A stretch of 5,705 nucleotides of DNA from Gemmatimonadota bacterium. Lineage in GTDB: Bacteria; Gemmatimonadota; Gemmatimonadetes; Longimicrobiales; Gaopeijiaceae. Location of the stretch: assembly GCA_007129525.1 (NCBI GenBank), contig SKVI01000189.1, positions 1 to 5,705 on the forward strand, given 5' to 3'. The notes below the pieces were generated by a model. The model was not told the origin of the DNA. It made no database searches and was given only the letters and a program-made list of their open reading frames with translations. Every line of letters starts with the position of its first letter. Positions within the stretch are counted from its first letter, which is position 1. The position numbers and the translations under genes are program-made. This document shows positions 1-5,705 of the stretch, one piece after another.

Positions 1-1
1 A

Positions 2-358
2 TCGCAGTACGCCAAGAGTCACCACATCGAGCACTGGGCCCTGGGAGGCAAGACGAGCCTGGACAACCTGGTGCTCCTCTGCGACCCGCACCACAAGGGG
101 GTGCACGAGGGTGGCTTCGAGGTGAAGATGGGCCGCTACGGCGAGCCCTACTTCCTGGACCTGAATGGGTGCCGGATCCCGGATCAGGCGCCCCCCATGG
201 CGGTGCCGGCCAGCGTGGCAGAGGATCCGGTGCGAGACATGGTGGCGGAGCACCGATCCCGCGGAATCCGGCCCACCAACACCACCGGCTCGTGCCGGAA
301 GGTGATAAGCCCGGAGAAGCTGGACCGGTTCTGGGAGGGGTTGGATCCGCCGTCTTGA
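2..358 (+). CDS. HNH endonuclease, DUF222/13E12-like family, C-terminal part only
   Basis: The reading frame is open from the left edge to TGA at 356-358, so the start and the N-terminal domain lie outside the window. The visible 118 residues begin with a classic HNH nuclease fold: an SHHIEHW motif (bases 17-37), then LDNLVLLC with the central Asn at 65-67, then CDPHHKGVHEGGF with the last His pair at 89-94 and a further His at 104-106. This spacing matches the HNH domain found at the C-terminus of DUF222 (13E12 repeat) proteins, which often occur in many copies per genome and are thought to be metal-dependent DNA-nicking or cleaving enzymes. The tail after the domain (about 65 residues, ending FWEGLDPPS) is not one I recognise. 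The gene is separated from the cas operon by a long leader and probably has no functional link to it. Family call is firm; the biological role is unknown. Confidence 0.88.
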   Translation, partial: SQYAKSHHIEHWALGGKTSLDNLVLLCDPHHKGVHEGGFEVKMGRYGEPYFLDLNGCRIPDQAPPMAVPASVAEDPVRDMVAEHRSRGIRPTNTTGSCRKVISPEKLDRFWEGLDPPS

Positions 359-376
359 GGAGCCCTGCCCGGCTCC
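359..376 (+). terminator. short hairpin directly after the HNH stop, possible terminator
   Basis: GGAGCC (359-364) and GGCTCC (371-376) form a perfect 6-bp stem around a 6-base loop, starting on the base after the HNH stop codon. The position suits a transcription terminator, but no T-run follows, so an intrinsic terminator is not established. It may only be an mRNA-end hairpin. Confidence 0.3.
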
Positions 377-546
377 GTGAGGGGTCGGGTCCACCTGCGT
401 GAGAGGCCTTGTCCGTCGGAGCGAGGGACCGGGTTCTGCGCTGGATCCCGCGGATTGACCTTCGTCCTGCAATCGAGGGAGAGCCACGGGGTGTGAGGGA
501 GCTACAAGGGAGGCTTGCTGCGCTCTCGAACCCCCTTTGTTCAATA

Positions 547-590
547 GGTCGGCTTCGGGGGCGATGTCTGGGCTCAGACCGATGCCGACC
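547..590. repeat. nested inverted repeat in the cas leader
   Basis: GGTCGGC at 547-553 pairs perfectly with GCCGACC at 584-590. Inside this lies a second hairpin, GTCTG (566-570) with CAGAC (575-579) around the loop GGCT. Together they could fold as a stem with an inner stem-loop in RNA, or mark a protein-binding dyad. In G/C-rich DNA a 7-bp match at this distance can arise by chance, so function is only suggested by the nesting and by the place upstream of the operon. Confidence 0.35.
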
Positions 591-608
591 GCATCCCAGC
601 GGATCGCC

Positions 609-646
609 ATTGGAGCCGATGTGCTCGATTGGAGTCGATGTGCTCG
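609..646. repeat. 19-bp tandem direct repeat, two copies
   Basis: ATTGGAGCCGATGTGCTCG (609-627) is followed immediately by a second copy at 628-646 that differs at one base only (C616 versus T635). The core CGATG also occurs upstream at 562-566 and 580-584, so older, degraded copies may precede these two. Two head-to-tail sites about 105 bases before the cas3 start could be operator half-sites, but a recent replication-slippage duplication would look the same. Confidence 0.7.
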
Positions 647-682
647 CTGGTCCAAGCCCTTCGAGTGGCAGCGTCCCCTGGA

Positions 683-701
683 CCGGACCTATGTTATCCG
701 G
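683..701. promoter_or_regulatory. dyad around a -10-like TATGTT, possible promoter or operator
   Basis: CCGGA (683-687) and TCCGG (697-701) flank CCTATGTTA, one of the few AT-rich spots of the leader. TATGTT (690-695) matches four of six bases of the bacterial -10 consensus. No good -35 lies 16-18 bases upstream, so a sigma-70 type promoter is only possible. If transcription began just after this site, the cas3 mRNA would have a leader of about 50 bases. Confidence 0.2.
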
Positions 702-751
702 ACGAAAGCGGGGGACTTGAGGGCTCTGTCACACCCCCGGCCTAAGTTCTG

Positions 752-3268
752 ATGGAAGGCAGCACTCGGCGGCACGAAATACCTCCCTTGGCGAAACTGC
801 CGATGACTGAAGATTCTTCACGGGCCCCATTTTCGGACCTCTTCACCCGAGCCACTGGGTATTCCGCACCGTTTCCCTACCAGGAGCGGCTGGCTCAGGA
901 GGCGTGGCCCGACGCCTTGCACGTCCCCACGGGATTGGGAAAGACAGCGGCCGTCGGGTTGGCATGGCTTCACAAGCGGCTCCAGGCGGATCCGGACACT
1001 CCGCGTAGGCTGATCTACTGCCTTCCGATGCGCGTTCTGGCGGAGCAGACGGTGGAGGAGTTCCGGAAATGGCTCGGCGCGCTGGGTCTCCTCGGGAGTC
1101 CGGGCGACGGTGGGATCAGCGTGTCCCTCCTCATGGGCGGTGAGGAGGACGTCCGCCGTGCCGATTGGGCACGACACCCGGAGGAAGAGGCGGTCCTCAT
1201 CGGCACGCAGGACATGCTCCTTTCCCGGGCCCTGATGCGTGGGTACGGCATGAGCCGGTACCAGTGGCCGGTCCACTTTGCCCTCCTCCATTCCGACGCA
1301 CTGTGGGTTTTCGACGAGGTTCAACTCATGGGACCGGCCCTGCCCACGTCGGCTCAGCTTGAAGCGTTTCGTCGCCGAATCGGGACCCCCAGGCCCGCTC
1401 GCAGTCTTTGGGTTTCGGCTACGCTCCACCCGGATTGGCTGGCCACCGTTGATTTCCGCCCCCACCTGCAAACTCTTTCCATTACCGCGATCGCCGAGGA
1501 GGACCGGGAAGCAGCGGGCCAGCGCCTGGACGCCGAAAAGCGTCTTCATCGGGCCGATGTCGTCCTCGACCGGGAAGGAGCCAAGTCCAATGGTAAGAAG
1601 TACCTGGAGGACCTCGCAGGCTTCGTGACGAAGAACCACGTCCCGGGCACCCAAACCCTGATTGTGCTCAACCGGGTGGACCGGGCCCAGCGGCTTGTCG
1701 AGGCGCTGAGGAAGGAATCGGAGGTCCCGGTCCTGCTCGTGCACGCGCGGTTTCGGGAGGAGGAGCGCACGCTACTGAACCGGGCGTTGCGGAATCGGAG
1801 CGGTGGGGAGGACGGGGGCTCCGCCACCGGTCGAATCGTGGTGGCCACGCAGGCGGTGGAGGCGGGCGTGGACGTCAGCTCCCGGGTCCTCGTGACGGAA
1901 CTGGCGCCGTGGAGTTCCCTGGTTCAGCGTTTCGGCCGTTGCAATCGGACCGGGGAGTTCATCGAAGGGGCCGACATCCATTGGATCGACATCGAGGATG
2001 AGGCCGATGAGGCAGCCCCCTACCTTGCGGGGGATTTGGCCAGAGCTCGGGATGTCATTTCCGAACTCGACTCGGCCTCACCCGGGGACCTCCCACCGGT
2101 AGACGAGGACCTGGCCCAGGGGCGTGTCCTGCGTTGGAAGGACCTGGTGGAGCTCTTCGACACCGACCCGGACCTTTCTGGCTTTGATGTGGACGTGGCT
2201 CCCTACATCCGGGACCAGGGCAGCCCGCAGGTCCAGGTCTTCTGGCGGGAGTTTGACGACTCGCCCGGCAGCCAACCCGCGCCGCTGAGAAGGGAGCTCT
2301 GTGCGGTCTCCATGGGTCAGATGGCTCGCTTTCTCAAGAAGAAGCGGAGCGGTCGAACTCGTCCGGTCTGGACCTGGGATCCGCTGGAAGCACAGTGGCG
2401 ACGGCGTGGACGGCAAGACCGGCTGATTCCCGGCTCCACGCTCCTCCTTCGCGCGGACGTAGGAGGCTACGATCGGGAACTGGGGTTCGATCCCGACCAC
2501 TGGGCTCCCGTCCATACACTCGAGCCAGTTGAATCTGCTTCCGACCCCGACAGCTATGCCGACAGCCGGGAAAGTCGGGTGGGGCGCTTCATCGCCCTGA
2601 CGGATCATGCAGACCGGGTGCGGGCGCACGTGAGGGAACTGGCCGAGGACGTGGACGAGTCCACCGAGGTCCTCTCCTGGCTCGACCGGGCCGCGCTATG
2701 GCACGACGTGGGCAAGGCCCACCCGGCATTTCAGACCGCCCTCCTGGATGCAGCGGAGGATGGGACCTCTCCAGGCTCCGGGCCCTGGGCAAAGTCGCCG
2801 GGCTCCGGGCGGCTGAGGTATCGCATGCTTCATGACGGTTTCGAAGTTCAGCGCCCCTATTTCCGACACGAGCTGGCCTCCATGCTGGCGTGGCTTGAGC
2901 ATGGCGACTCCGACCCGGGCGCCGATCTGGTCGCCTATCTCATCGCGGCGCATCACGGAAAGGTTCGGATGGGCCTTCGGGCCCTTCCCGCCGAGCCGGT
3001 TCCGGAGGATGACCGTCTCTTTGCGCGGGGTGTGTGGGATGGAGACGAGCTCCCGGCCATGGAACTTGACGAGAGAAGGCTCCCAGCCACGAGACTCCGA
3101 CTGGACCTGATGCAGATGGGCCTCGGCAGGATGGGTCCGTCATGGGGTGAGCGGACCCGGAGCTTGATGGAGGTCCACGGTCCCTTCACCCTGGCCTGGC
3201 TGGAAAGCCTGCTCCGGATTGCTGACTGGCGAGCCTCCGCCGAGGAGGAGGGAGGGCAGGAGACGTGA
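752..3268 (+). CDS. cas3: CRISPR-associated helicase/nuclease Cas3, type I-G (I-U) form
   Basis: This 838-residue protein is the target-degrading enzyme of a type I CRISPR system: an ATP-driven 3'-5' single-strand DNA translocase joined to an HD nuclease. Helicase motifs appear in order: FPYQ (41-44), Walker A VPTGLGKT (58-65), YCLPMRVLAEQT (89-100), DEVQ (188-191), SAT (222-224), VVATQAVEAGVDVSS (363-377) and QRFGRCNRTG (392-401). The HD nuclease comes last, with LTDHA (616-620), the HD pair in LWHDVGKAHPAF (649-660), FRHELAS (704-710), AAHHGK (732-737) and IADWRAS (823-829). Helicase-then-HD order and DEVQ instead of the DEVH of many other Cas3 proteins mark the I-G (GSU0051-type) branch. 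All metal- and ATP-binding motifs look intact. The start is uncertain: ATG 752 and in-frame ATG 803 (residue 18) both lack a Shine-Dalgarno sequence, and similarity to the family begins after residue 18. It overlaps the next gene by four bases. Confidence 0.95.
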   Translation: MEGSTRRHEIPPLAKLPMTEDSSRAPFSDLFTRATGYSAPFPYQERLAQEAWPDALHVPTGLGKTAAVGLAWLHKRLQADPDTPRRLIYCLPMRVLAEQTVEEFRKWLGALGLLGSPGDGGISVSLLMGGEEDVRRADWARHPEEEAVLIGTQDMLLSRALMRGYGMSRYQWPVHFALLHSDALWVFDEVQLMGPALPTSAQLEAFRRRIGTPRPARSLWVSATLHPDWLATVDFRPHLQTLSITAIAEEDREAAGQRLDAEKRLHRADVVLDREGAKSNGKKYLEDLAGFVTKNHVPGTQTLIVLNRVDRAQRLVEALRKESEVPVLLVHARFREEERTLLNRALRNRSGGEDGGSATGRIVVATQAVEAGVDVSSRVLVTELAPWSSLVQRFGRCNRTGEFIEGADIHWIDIEDEADEAAPYLAGDLARARDVISELDSASPGDLPPVDEDLAQGRVLRWKDLVELFDTDPDLSGFDVDVAPYIRDQGSPQVQVFWREFDDSPGSQPAPLRRELCAVSMGQMARFLKKKRSGRTRPVWTWDPLEAQWRRRGRQDRLIPGSTLLLRADVGGYDRELGFDPDHWAPVHTLEPVESASDPDSYADSRESRVGRFIALTDHADRVRAHVRELAEDVDESTEVLSWLDRAALWHDVGKAHPAFQTALLDAAEDGTSPGSGPWAKSPGSGRLRYRMLHDGFEVQRPYFRHELASMLAWLEHGDSDPGADLVAYLIAAHHGKVRMGLRALPAEPVPEDDRLFARGVWDGDELPAMELDERRLPATRLRLDLMQMGLGRMGPSWGERTRSLMEVHGPFTLAWLESLLRIADWRASAEEEGGQET

Positions 3269-3777
3269 AGCTCGACGACTTGACCTCGGTTATCGGCGCA
3301 CTGGAGGAGGCCGGGGCGCGGTACCTGGTCGTGGGGGGGGTGGCGGTGAATGCCCACGGCCATATGCGAGCTACCCGCGACCTGGACCTGGTCATCCAGC
3401 TCGAGCGGCGAAACATCGAGCGGGCGGTCGCTGCGCTTCGGGGGTTGGGATACCGGCCCATGGTCCCTGTCGACATCGACGACCTCGCCGATGCCGAGCT
3501 TCGAAGAGTCTGGCGTGAGGAACGGAACATGGAGGTCTTCTCCCTCGTGAGCGACGAACACCGACAGACCCCGGTAGACGTCTTCGTGTCCGAGCCCTTC
3601 GATTTCGACGAGGCATACCGGCACTCCCTCGAGGGCGAACTGGAGGCCGGGGTTAAGATGCGCTTCGTAGCGTTGGGGACGTTGATCGCCATGAAGGAGG
3701 CCACGGGTCGTGCGCGTGATCGAGCAGATGCCGCCGAACTACGAGCCATCCGGGAACAACAAGGAGGAGCGCCGTGA
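3265..3777 (+). CDS. nucleotidyltransferase, AbiEii/DUF6036-like (MNT superfamily)
   Basis: This 170-residue protein starts at a GTG that shares bases with the cas3 stop, behind a purine-rich GGAGG-type ribosome site. Near the N-terminus lies VVGGVAVNAHG (22-32), then R-A-T-R-D-L-D with the metal-binding pair D39 and D41, and a third acidic residue D105 in TPVDVFV. The C-terminal part has LIAMKEATGRARDRAD (140-155), the K..GR..D..D signature of the AbiEii/DUF6036-like family. All three acidic residues are present, so transfer of a nucleotide from an NTP to a protein, RNA or small molecule is plausible; the substrate is unknown. Relatives include antiviral toxin-antitoxin and abortive-infection components. 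It is not a standard member of type I-G loci, yet it sits between cas3 and csx17 with four-base overlaps on both sides, so it is surely cotranscribed. An 8-base G run lies in its active-site codons. Family call is good; role in CRISPR is inference. Confidence 0.85.
   Translation: MKLDDLTSVIGALEEAGARYLVVGGVAVNAHGHMRATRDLDLVIQLERRNIERAVAALRGLGYRPMVPVDIDDLADAELRRVWREERNMEVFSLVSDEHRQTPVDVFVSEPFDFDEAYRHSLEGELEAGVKMRFVALGTLIAMKEATGRARDRADAAELRAIREQQGGAP
3333..3340 (+). repeat. G8 homopolymer in the nucleotidyltransferase active-site codons
   Basis: Eight consecutive G bases span codons 23-26 (V-G-G-V), the glycine pair of the catalytic motif. Loss of one G would bring TGA at 3347-3349 into frame almost at once, and gain of one also leads to an early stop. 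The tract could therefore act as an on/off slippage site, although eight bases is at the short end for such switches. Confidence 0.5.
3761..3777 (+). promoter_or_regulatory. strong ribosome site and GTGA stop-start overlap for csx17
   Basis: AAGGAGGAG (3761-3769) lies six bases (measured from AGGAGG) before GTG 3774, near-ideal Shine-Dalgarno placement. GTG 3774 overlaps the nucleotidyltransferase stop TGA (3775-3777). This decides the csx17 start in favour of GTG 3774 and so supports translation of the N-terminal extension. The internal in-frame ATGs at 3870 and 3918 have no comparable site. Confidence 0.8.
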
Positions 3778-4007
3778 GCGAGGATCCATCAGGGTGGGAT
3801 GCCGGCACCTGGGAGGGGAGCCGCCGCCGTCAACGGGAGGGGGTGCTCAGGCTCACCGTGCGCGAGCGCATGAAGCTTCTGGACGAACTGAATCGCACGG
3901 GGGAGCACCTTAGGACCATGCCGCGGCGCACGGCGGAGGTAGAACCGGATGGTGGTCCTGAAGCCCTTCTCCGGGAGTGGGAAGGACCCAGGCGAAGCAT
4001 CCTCCGA
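3774..4007 (+). other. N-terminal extension of Csx17 resembling a small nucleotidyltransferase partner protein
   Basis: Residues 1-50 have the look of a free-standing small protein: a short acidic start, TWEGSRRRQ (12-20), then a basic amphipathic helix with LTVRERMKLLDELN (27-40). I recall short proteins with a W-E-G-x-R-R-x-Q motif followed by an RER(L/M)xxL-type helix encoded next to DUF6036/AbiEii-like nucleotidyltransferases; this is memory, not a search. Residues 51-78 are Arg-, Glu- and Pro-rich and end in a second WEGPRR (69-74) immediately before the Csx17 domain. There is no stop in this frame, so the unit is fused to Csx17. A TAG in another frame at 3911-3913 followed by in-frame ATG 3918 leaves open that a single-base indel turned two genes into one. 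Confidence 0.6.
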
Positions 4008-5705
4008 CTTCCGGGGTGCCAGCCAACGCCCCTCGCTTCGTACCTGAAGGCTCTGGGGATCCTGCGGATCGTGGCGGAGCAGTTCGATCCAGGGGTCCGA
4101 GGGTGGTGGGGGGATGCGGGGTTTTTTCTGTGGAGCGAGATGGACCGCTCGGAACTCGCGGACACCCTTCTGCACGAATACCGGCCCTCGCCCATCTTCG
4201 CGCCCTGGAACGGTGGCAGCGGGTTCTACCAGAAGGACAAGACCGATGCCATCGAGGCCCTGGAAGCCTCCGGAGCCGAACGCTTTCTCCTCCTTCGGCA
4301 GTCCATACACGAGATCAGGCGACACCTGGATGATCTGGACCTGGTCGAGCGGCCGGAGGGAGAGACGAAGGAGCGGCTCCTGGAGCGTCTTCGGGCTTCC
4401 CTTTCTGATCCTCTGCTGGTGTGGATCGATGCTGCGGTGGTGCTCACCGGCGACGGGCCCAAGTACCCGCCGCTTCTGGGCACAGGGGGCAACGACGGAA
4501 GGTTGGAGTTCACGAACAATTTCATGCAACGGGTCGTGGGGCTCTTCGACGTGGAGTCCGGCGAGCCTTCCGAGGCTGCGGCGTCCCTGCTGGATGCGGC
4601 CCTCTTCGATCAGCCGGCGCCGGCCCTCGAAAAGACGGCCATCGGCCAGTTCGCCCCGGGAGCAGCCGGCGGGCCCAATGCCTCTACCGGATACTCCGGA
4701 GACGCGCAGGTCAACCCATGGGATTATGTCCTCATGCTTGAAGGGACACTCCTTTTCGCAACCCGGGCGGCCCGCCGTCTCGAGGGGGAGACCCCCGGGC
4801 ATCTCTCCTTCCCCTTCACCGTGCGCGCCACCGGCGCCGGGAGCGGAAACACGGACCTGGCGGATGAAGGCGATGCCCGGGCCGAGACCTGGATGCCCGT
4901 CTGGCGCCGCCCGGCGACCATGGAGGAAGTCCGGACGGTGCTGGGGGAAGGGAGGGTCTCCGTGGGCCGGCAAACCGCGGGGGACGGGTTGGACTTTTCG
5001 CGTGCCGTGGCAAAGCTCGGAGTGGACCGGGGCATCACCGAGTTTCAGCGCTTCGGTTACATGATGCGGTCCGGGCGAGCGTACCTGGCGACTCCACTGG
5101 ACCGCATCCGGGTGAGGCGCCGGCCCGAAGCCGACCTGATCGATCAACTCGACACCCACGAATGGTTGCGACGGTTTCGCCGGACGGCCCGCAGCGGCGA
5201 TCCACCGGCACGGCTCAGGCGACTGGCAAGGCGGCTGGAGGACGAGCTCTTCACCCTGTCCAAGGGTCCGGGCGACACGGCCAGAACGACACAGCGCCTC
5301 CTCGTGACCCTCGGGGCACTCCAGTTGTACCTCAGCTCCAGTGGTCAGGCAAGGGAGGGATGTCCCCCCGTACCCGTCTTGGGCCAGCGATGGGTGGAGA
5401 CGGCCCATGATCGGTCCCCGGAGTTCGAACTGGCGACTGCCCTCGCTGGCCTCCACAATCGGGATGCGGATTCGGCGAAACGTCTGCCCCTTCTCGGCAA
5501 CATGAGCCCAGTGGAGGTGGACCGGAGGGGACGTCGACGCTGGGACGAGCAAGCAGGTCACCGGGTGGTGTGGGGTGCCGGATCCCTTAACCGCAACCTG
5601 TCGCGGGTCCTGGAGCGTCGCCTACTGGACCAGGCCCGCATGGACCTCCACGAACTGCCTCTGGCGGGCTGGTCCCGGGCGTCTCTGGGTGCCGTGTGCG
5701 CCTGG
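3774..5705 (+). CDS. csx17: Csx17 (Cas8g), type I-G effector large subunit with N-terminal extension, 3' end cut off
   Basis: The frame is open for 644 codons from GTG 3774 to the window end. From residue 79 it is a recognisable Csx17: LPGCQPTPLASYLKALGILR (79-98), WNGGSGF (145-151), KYPPLLGTGGNDG (230-242) followed by FTNNFM (246-251), NPWDYVLMLEG (314-324), FTVRATGAGSG (348-358) and FQRFGY (424-429). Csx17 is the large (Cas8-like) subunit of the type I-G effector complex; in the characterised system it spans the belly of the complex and holds Cas3. Family members usually run to about 700 residues or more, so perhaps the last fifth is missing here. The protein begins with about 78 residues not normally present: residues 1-50 look like a separate small protein (W13-E-G-x-R-R, then a charged helix TVRERMKLLDEL), and 51-78 a linker. 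No start codon lies between ATG 3918 and the conserved domain. I am sure of the family, less sure that all protein made begins at 3774. Confidence 0.93.
   Translation, partial: MSEDPSGWDAGTWEGSRRRQREGVLRLTVRERMKLLDELNRTGEHLRTMPRRTAEVEPDGGPEALLREWEGPRRSILRLPGCQPTPLASYLKALGILRIVAEQFDPGVRGWWGDAGFFLWSEMDRSELADTLLHEYRPSPIFAPWNGGSGFYQKDKTDAIEALEASGAERFLLLRQSIHEIRRHLDDLDLVERPEGETKERLLERLRASLSDPLLVWIDAAVVLTGDGPKYPPLLGTGGNDGRLEFTNNFMQRVVGLFDVESGEPSEAAASLLDAALFDQPAPALEKTAIGQFAPGAAGGPNASTGYSGDAQVNPWDYVLMLEGTLLFATRAARRLEGETPGHLSFPFTVRATGAGSGNTDLADEGDARAETWMPVWRRPATMEEVRTVLGEGRVSVGRQTAGDGLDFSRAVAKLGVDRGITEFQRFGYMMRSGRAYLATPLDRIRVRRRPEADLIDQLDTHEWLRRFRRTARSGDPPARLRRLARRLEDELFTLSKGPGDTARTTQRLLVTLGALQLYLSSSGQAREGCPPVPVLGQRWVETAHDRSPEFELATALAGLHNRDADSAKRLPLLGNMSPVEVDRRGRRRWDEQAGHRVVWGAGSLNRNLSRVLERRLLDQARMDLHELPLAGWSRASLGAVCAW

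Larger units (their letters stand above)
359..751. other. gene-free leader between the HNH gene and cas3
   Basis: This 393-base stretch has no convincing coding region. The open frames across it start at weak codons, have low-complexity Arg/Pro/Ser-rich products and show no recognisable domain. It holds several small structures listed separately: a hairpin at the left end, a nested inverted repeat (547-590), a 19-bp tandem repeat (609-646), a dyad around the most AT-rich spot (683-701) and a possible bulged stem just before the cas3 start (715-747). No CRISPR repeats, tRNA or known riboswitch was seen. It presumably contains the promoter and control region of the cas operon, but no clear -35/-10 pair stands out. 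Confidence 0.6.

Noticed and set aside
359..751. A CRISPR array or leader with CRISPR repeats upstream of cas3
   Set aside because: The only repeat is two adjacent 19-bp copies with no spacer between them, which is not a CRISPR unit.
409..752. Open frames in the leader that could be small genes upstream of cas3
   Set aside because: They start at poor codons, lack ribosome sites, span the tandem repeats and give low-complexity products.
818..1744. A 308-codon open frame on the - strand opposite cas3
   Set aside because: It is antisense to the intact Cas3 helicase motifs and its translation shows no family features.
2774..2810. Repeated GGCTCCGGGC in cas3 giving SPGSG twice (residues 673-677 and 682-686)
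   Set aside because: It falls in a variable loop between the HD and HE motifs of the nuclease domain and looks like ordinary low-complexity loop sequence.
3265..3777. A complete AbiE-type toxin-antitoxin pair
   Set aside because: The nucleotidyltransferase is far shorter than a typical AbiEii toxin and no AbiEi-like winged-helix antitoxin is present. Only family-level similarity is claimed.
3710..3913. A 67-codon + strand frame across the nucleotidyltransferase end and csx17 start
   Set aside because: It overlaps two better-supported genes in other frames. Only its stop (TAG 3911-3913) is of interest, as a possible end of a once-separate small gene after an indel.
3789..5561. A 590-codon open frame on the - strand opposite csx17
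   Set aside because: It lies fully antisense to a well-recognised Csx17 and its product is Pro/Gly/Arg-rich with no domain. Long antisense frames are common opposite high-GC genes.

Overview
The window is a high-GC bacterial segment with strong G/C preference at third codon positions. It contains the end of an HNH endonuclease gene and the first part of a type I-G (formerly I-U) CRISPR-Cas operon, all on the + strand. The host cannot be named from sequence alone. A DUF222/13E12-style HNH protein beside a type I-G locus fits several high-GC environmental phyla, such as Gemmatimonadota, Myxococcota or Actinomycetota; this is inference.

Layout: 2-358 is the C-terminal end of the HNH protein. 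359-751 is a gene-free leader of about 390 bases holding a short hairpin after the HNH stop, a nested inverted repeat, a 19-bp tandem direct repeat and a small dyad. 752-3268 is cas3 with the subtype I-G domain order (helicase first, HD nuclease last). 3265-3777 is a small nucleotidyltransferase of the AbiEii/DUF6036-like (MNT) superfamily. 3774-5705 is csx17 (cas8g, the large subunit of the I-G effector), which runs off the 3' edge. Cas7 (csb1), the Cas5-Cas6 protein (csb2), the adaptation genes and the CRISPR array are not in the window and would be expected downstream.

The three operon genes are tightly coupled. Each junction is a 4-base GTGA overlap in which the next GTG start shares bases with the previous TGA stop. 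Cas3 unwinds and degrades target DNA, and in characterised type I-G systems it is held on the effector through Cas8g/Csx17.

The unusual part is what lies between these two partners. An apparently intact nucleotidyltransferase, not a standard I-G component, is inserted between cas3 and csx17. Csx17 itself carries a roughly 78-residue N-terminal extension whose first 50 residues look like a complete small protein of the kind I recall beside such nucleotidyltransferases. The simplest reading is that a two-gene nucleotidyltransferase/partner module entered the operon and the partner became fused in frame to Csx17. This would physically link the enzyme's partner to the CRISPR effector. It is the best candidate in the window for something undescribed.
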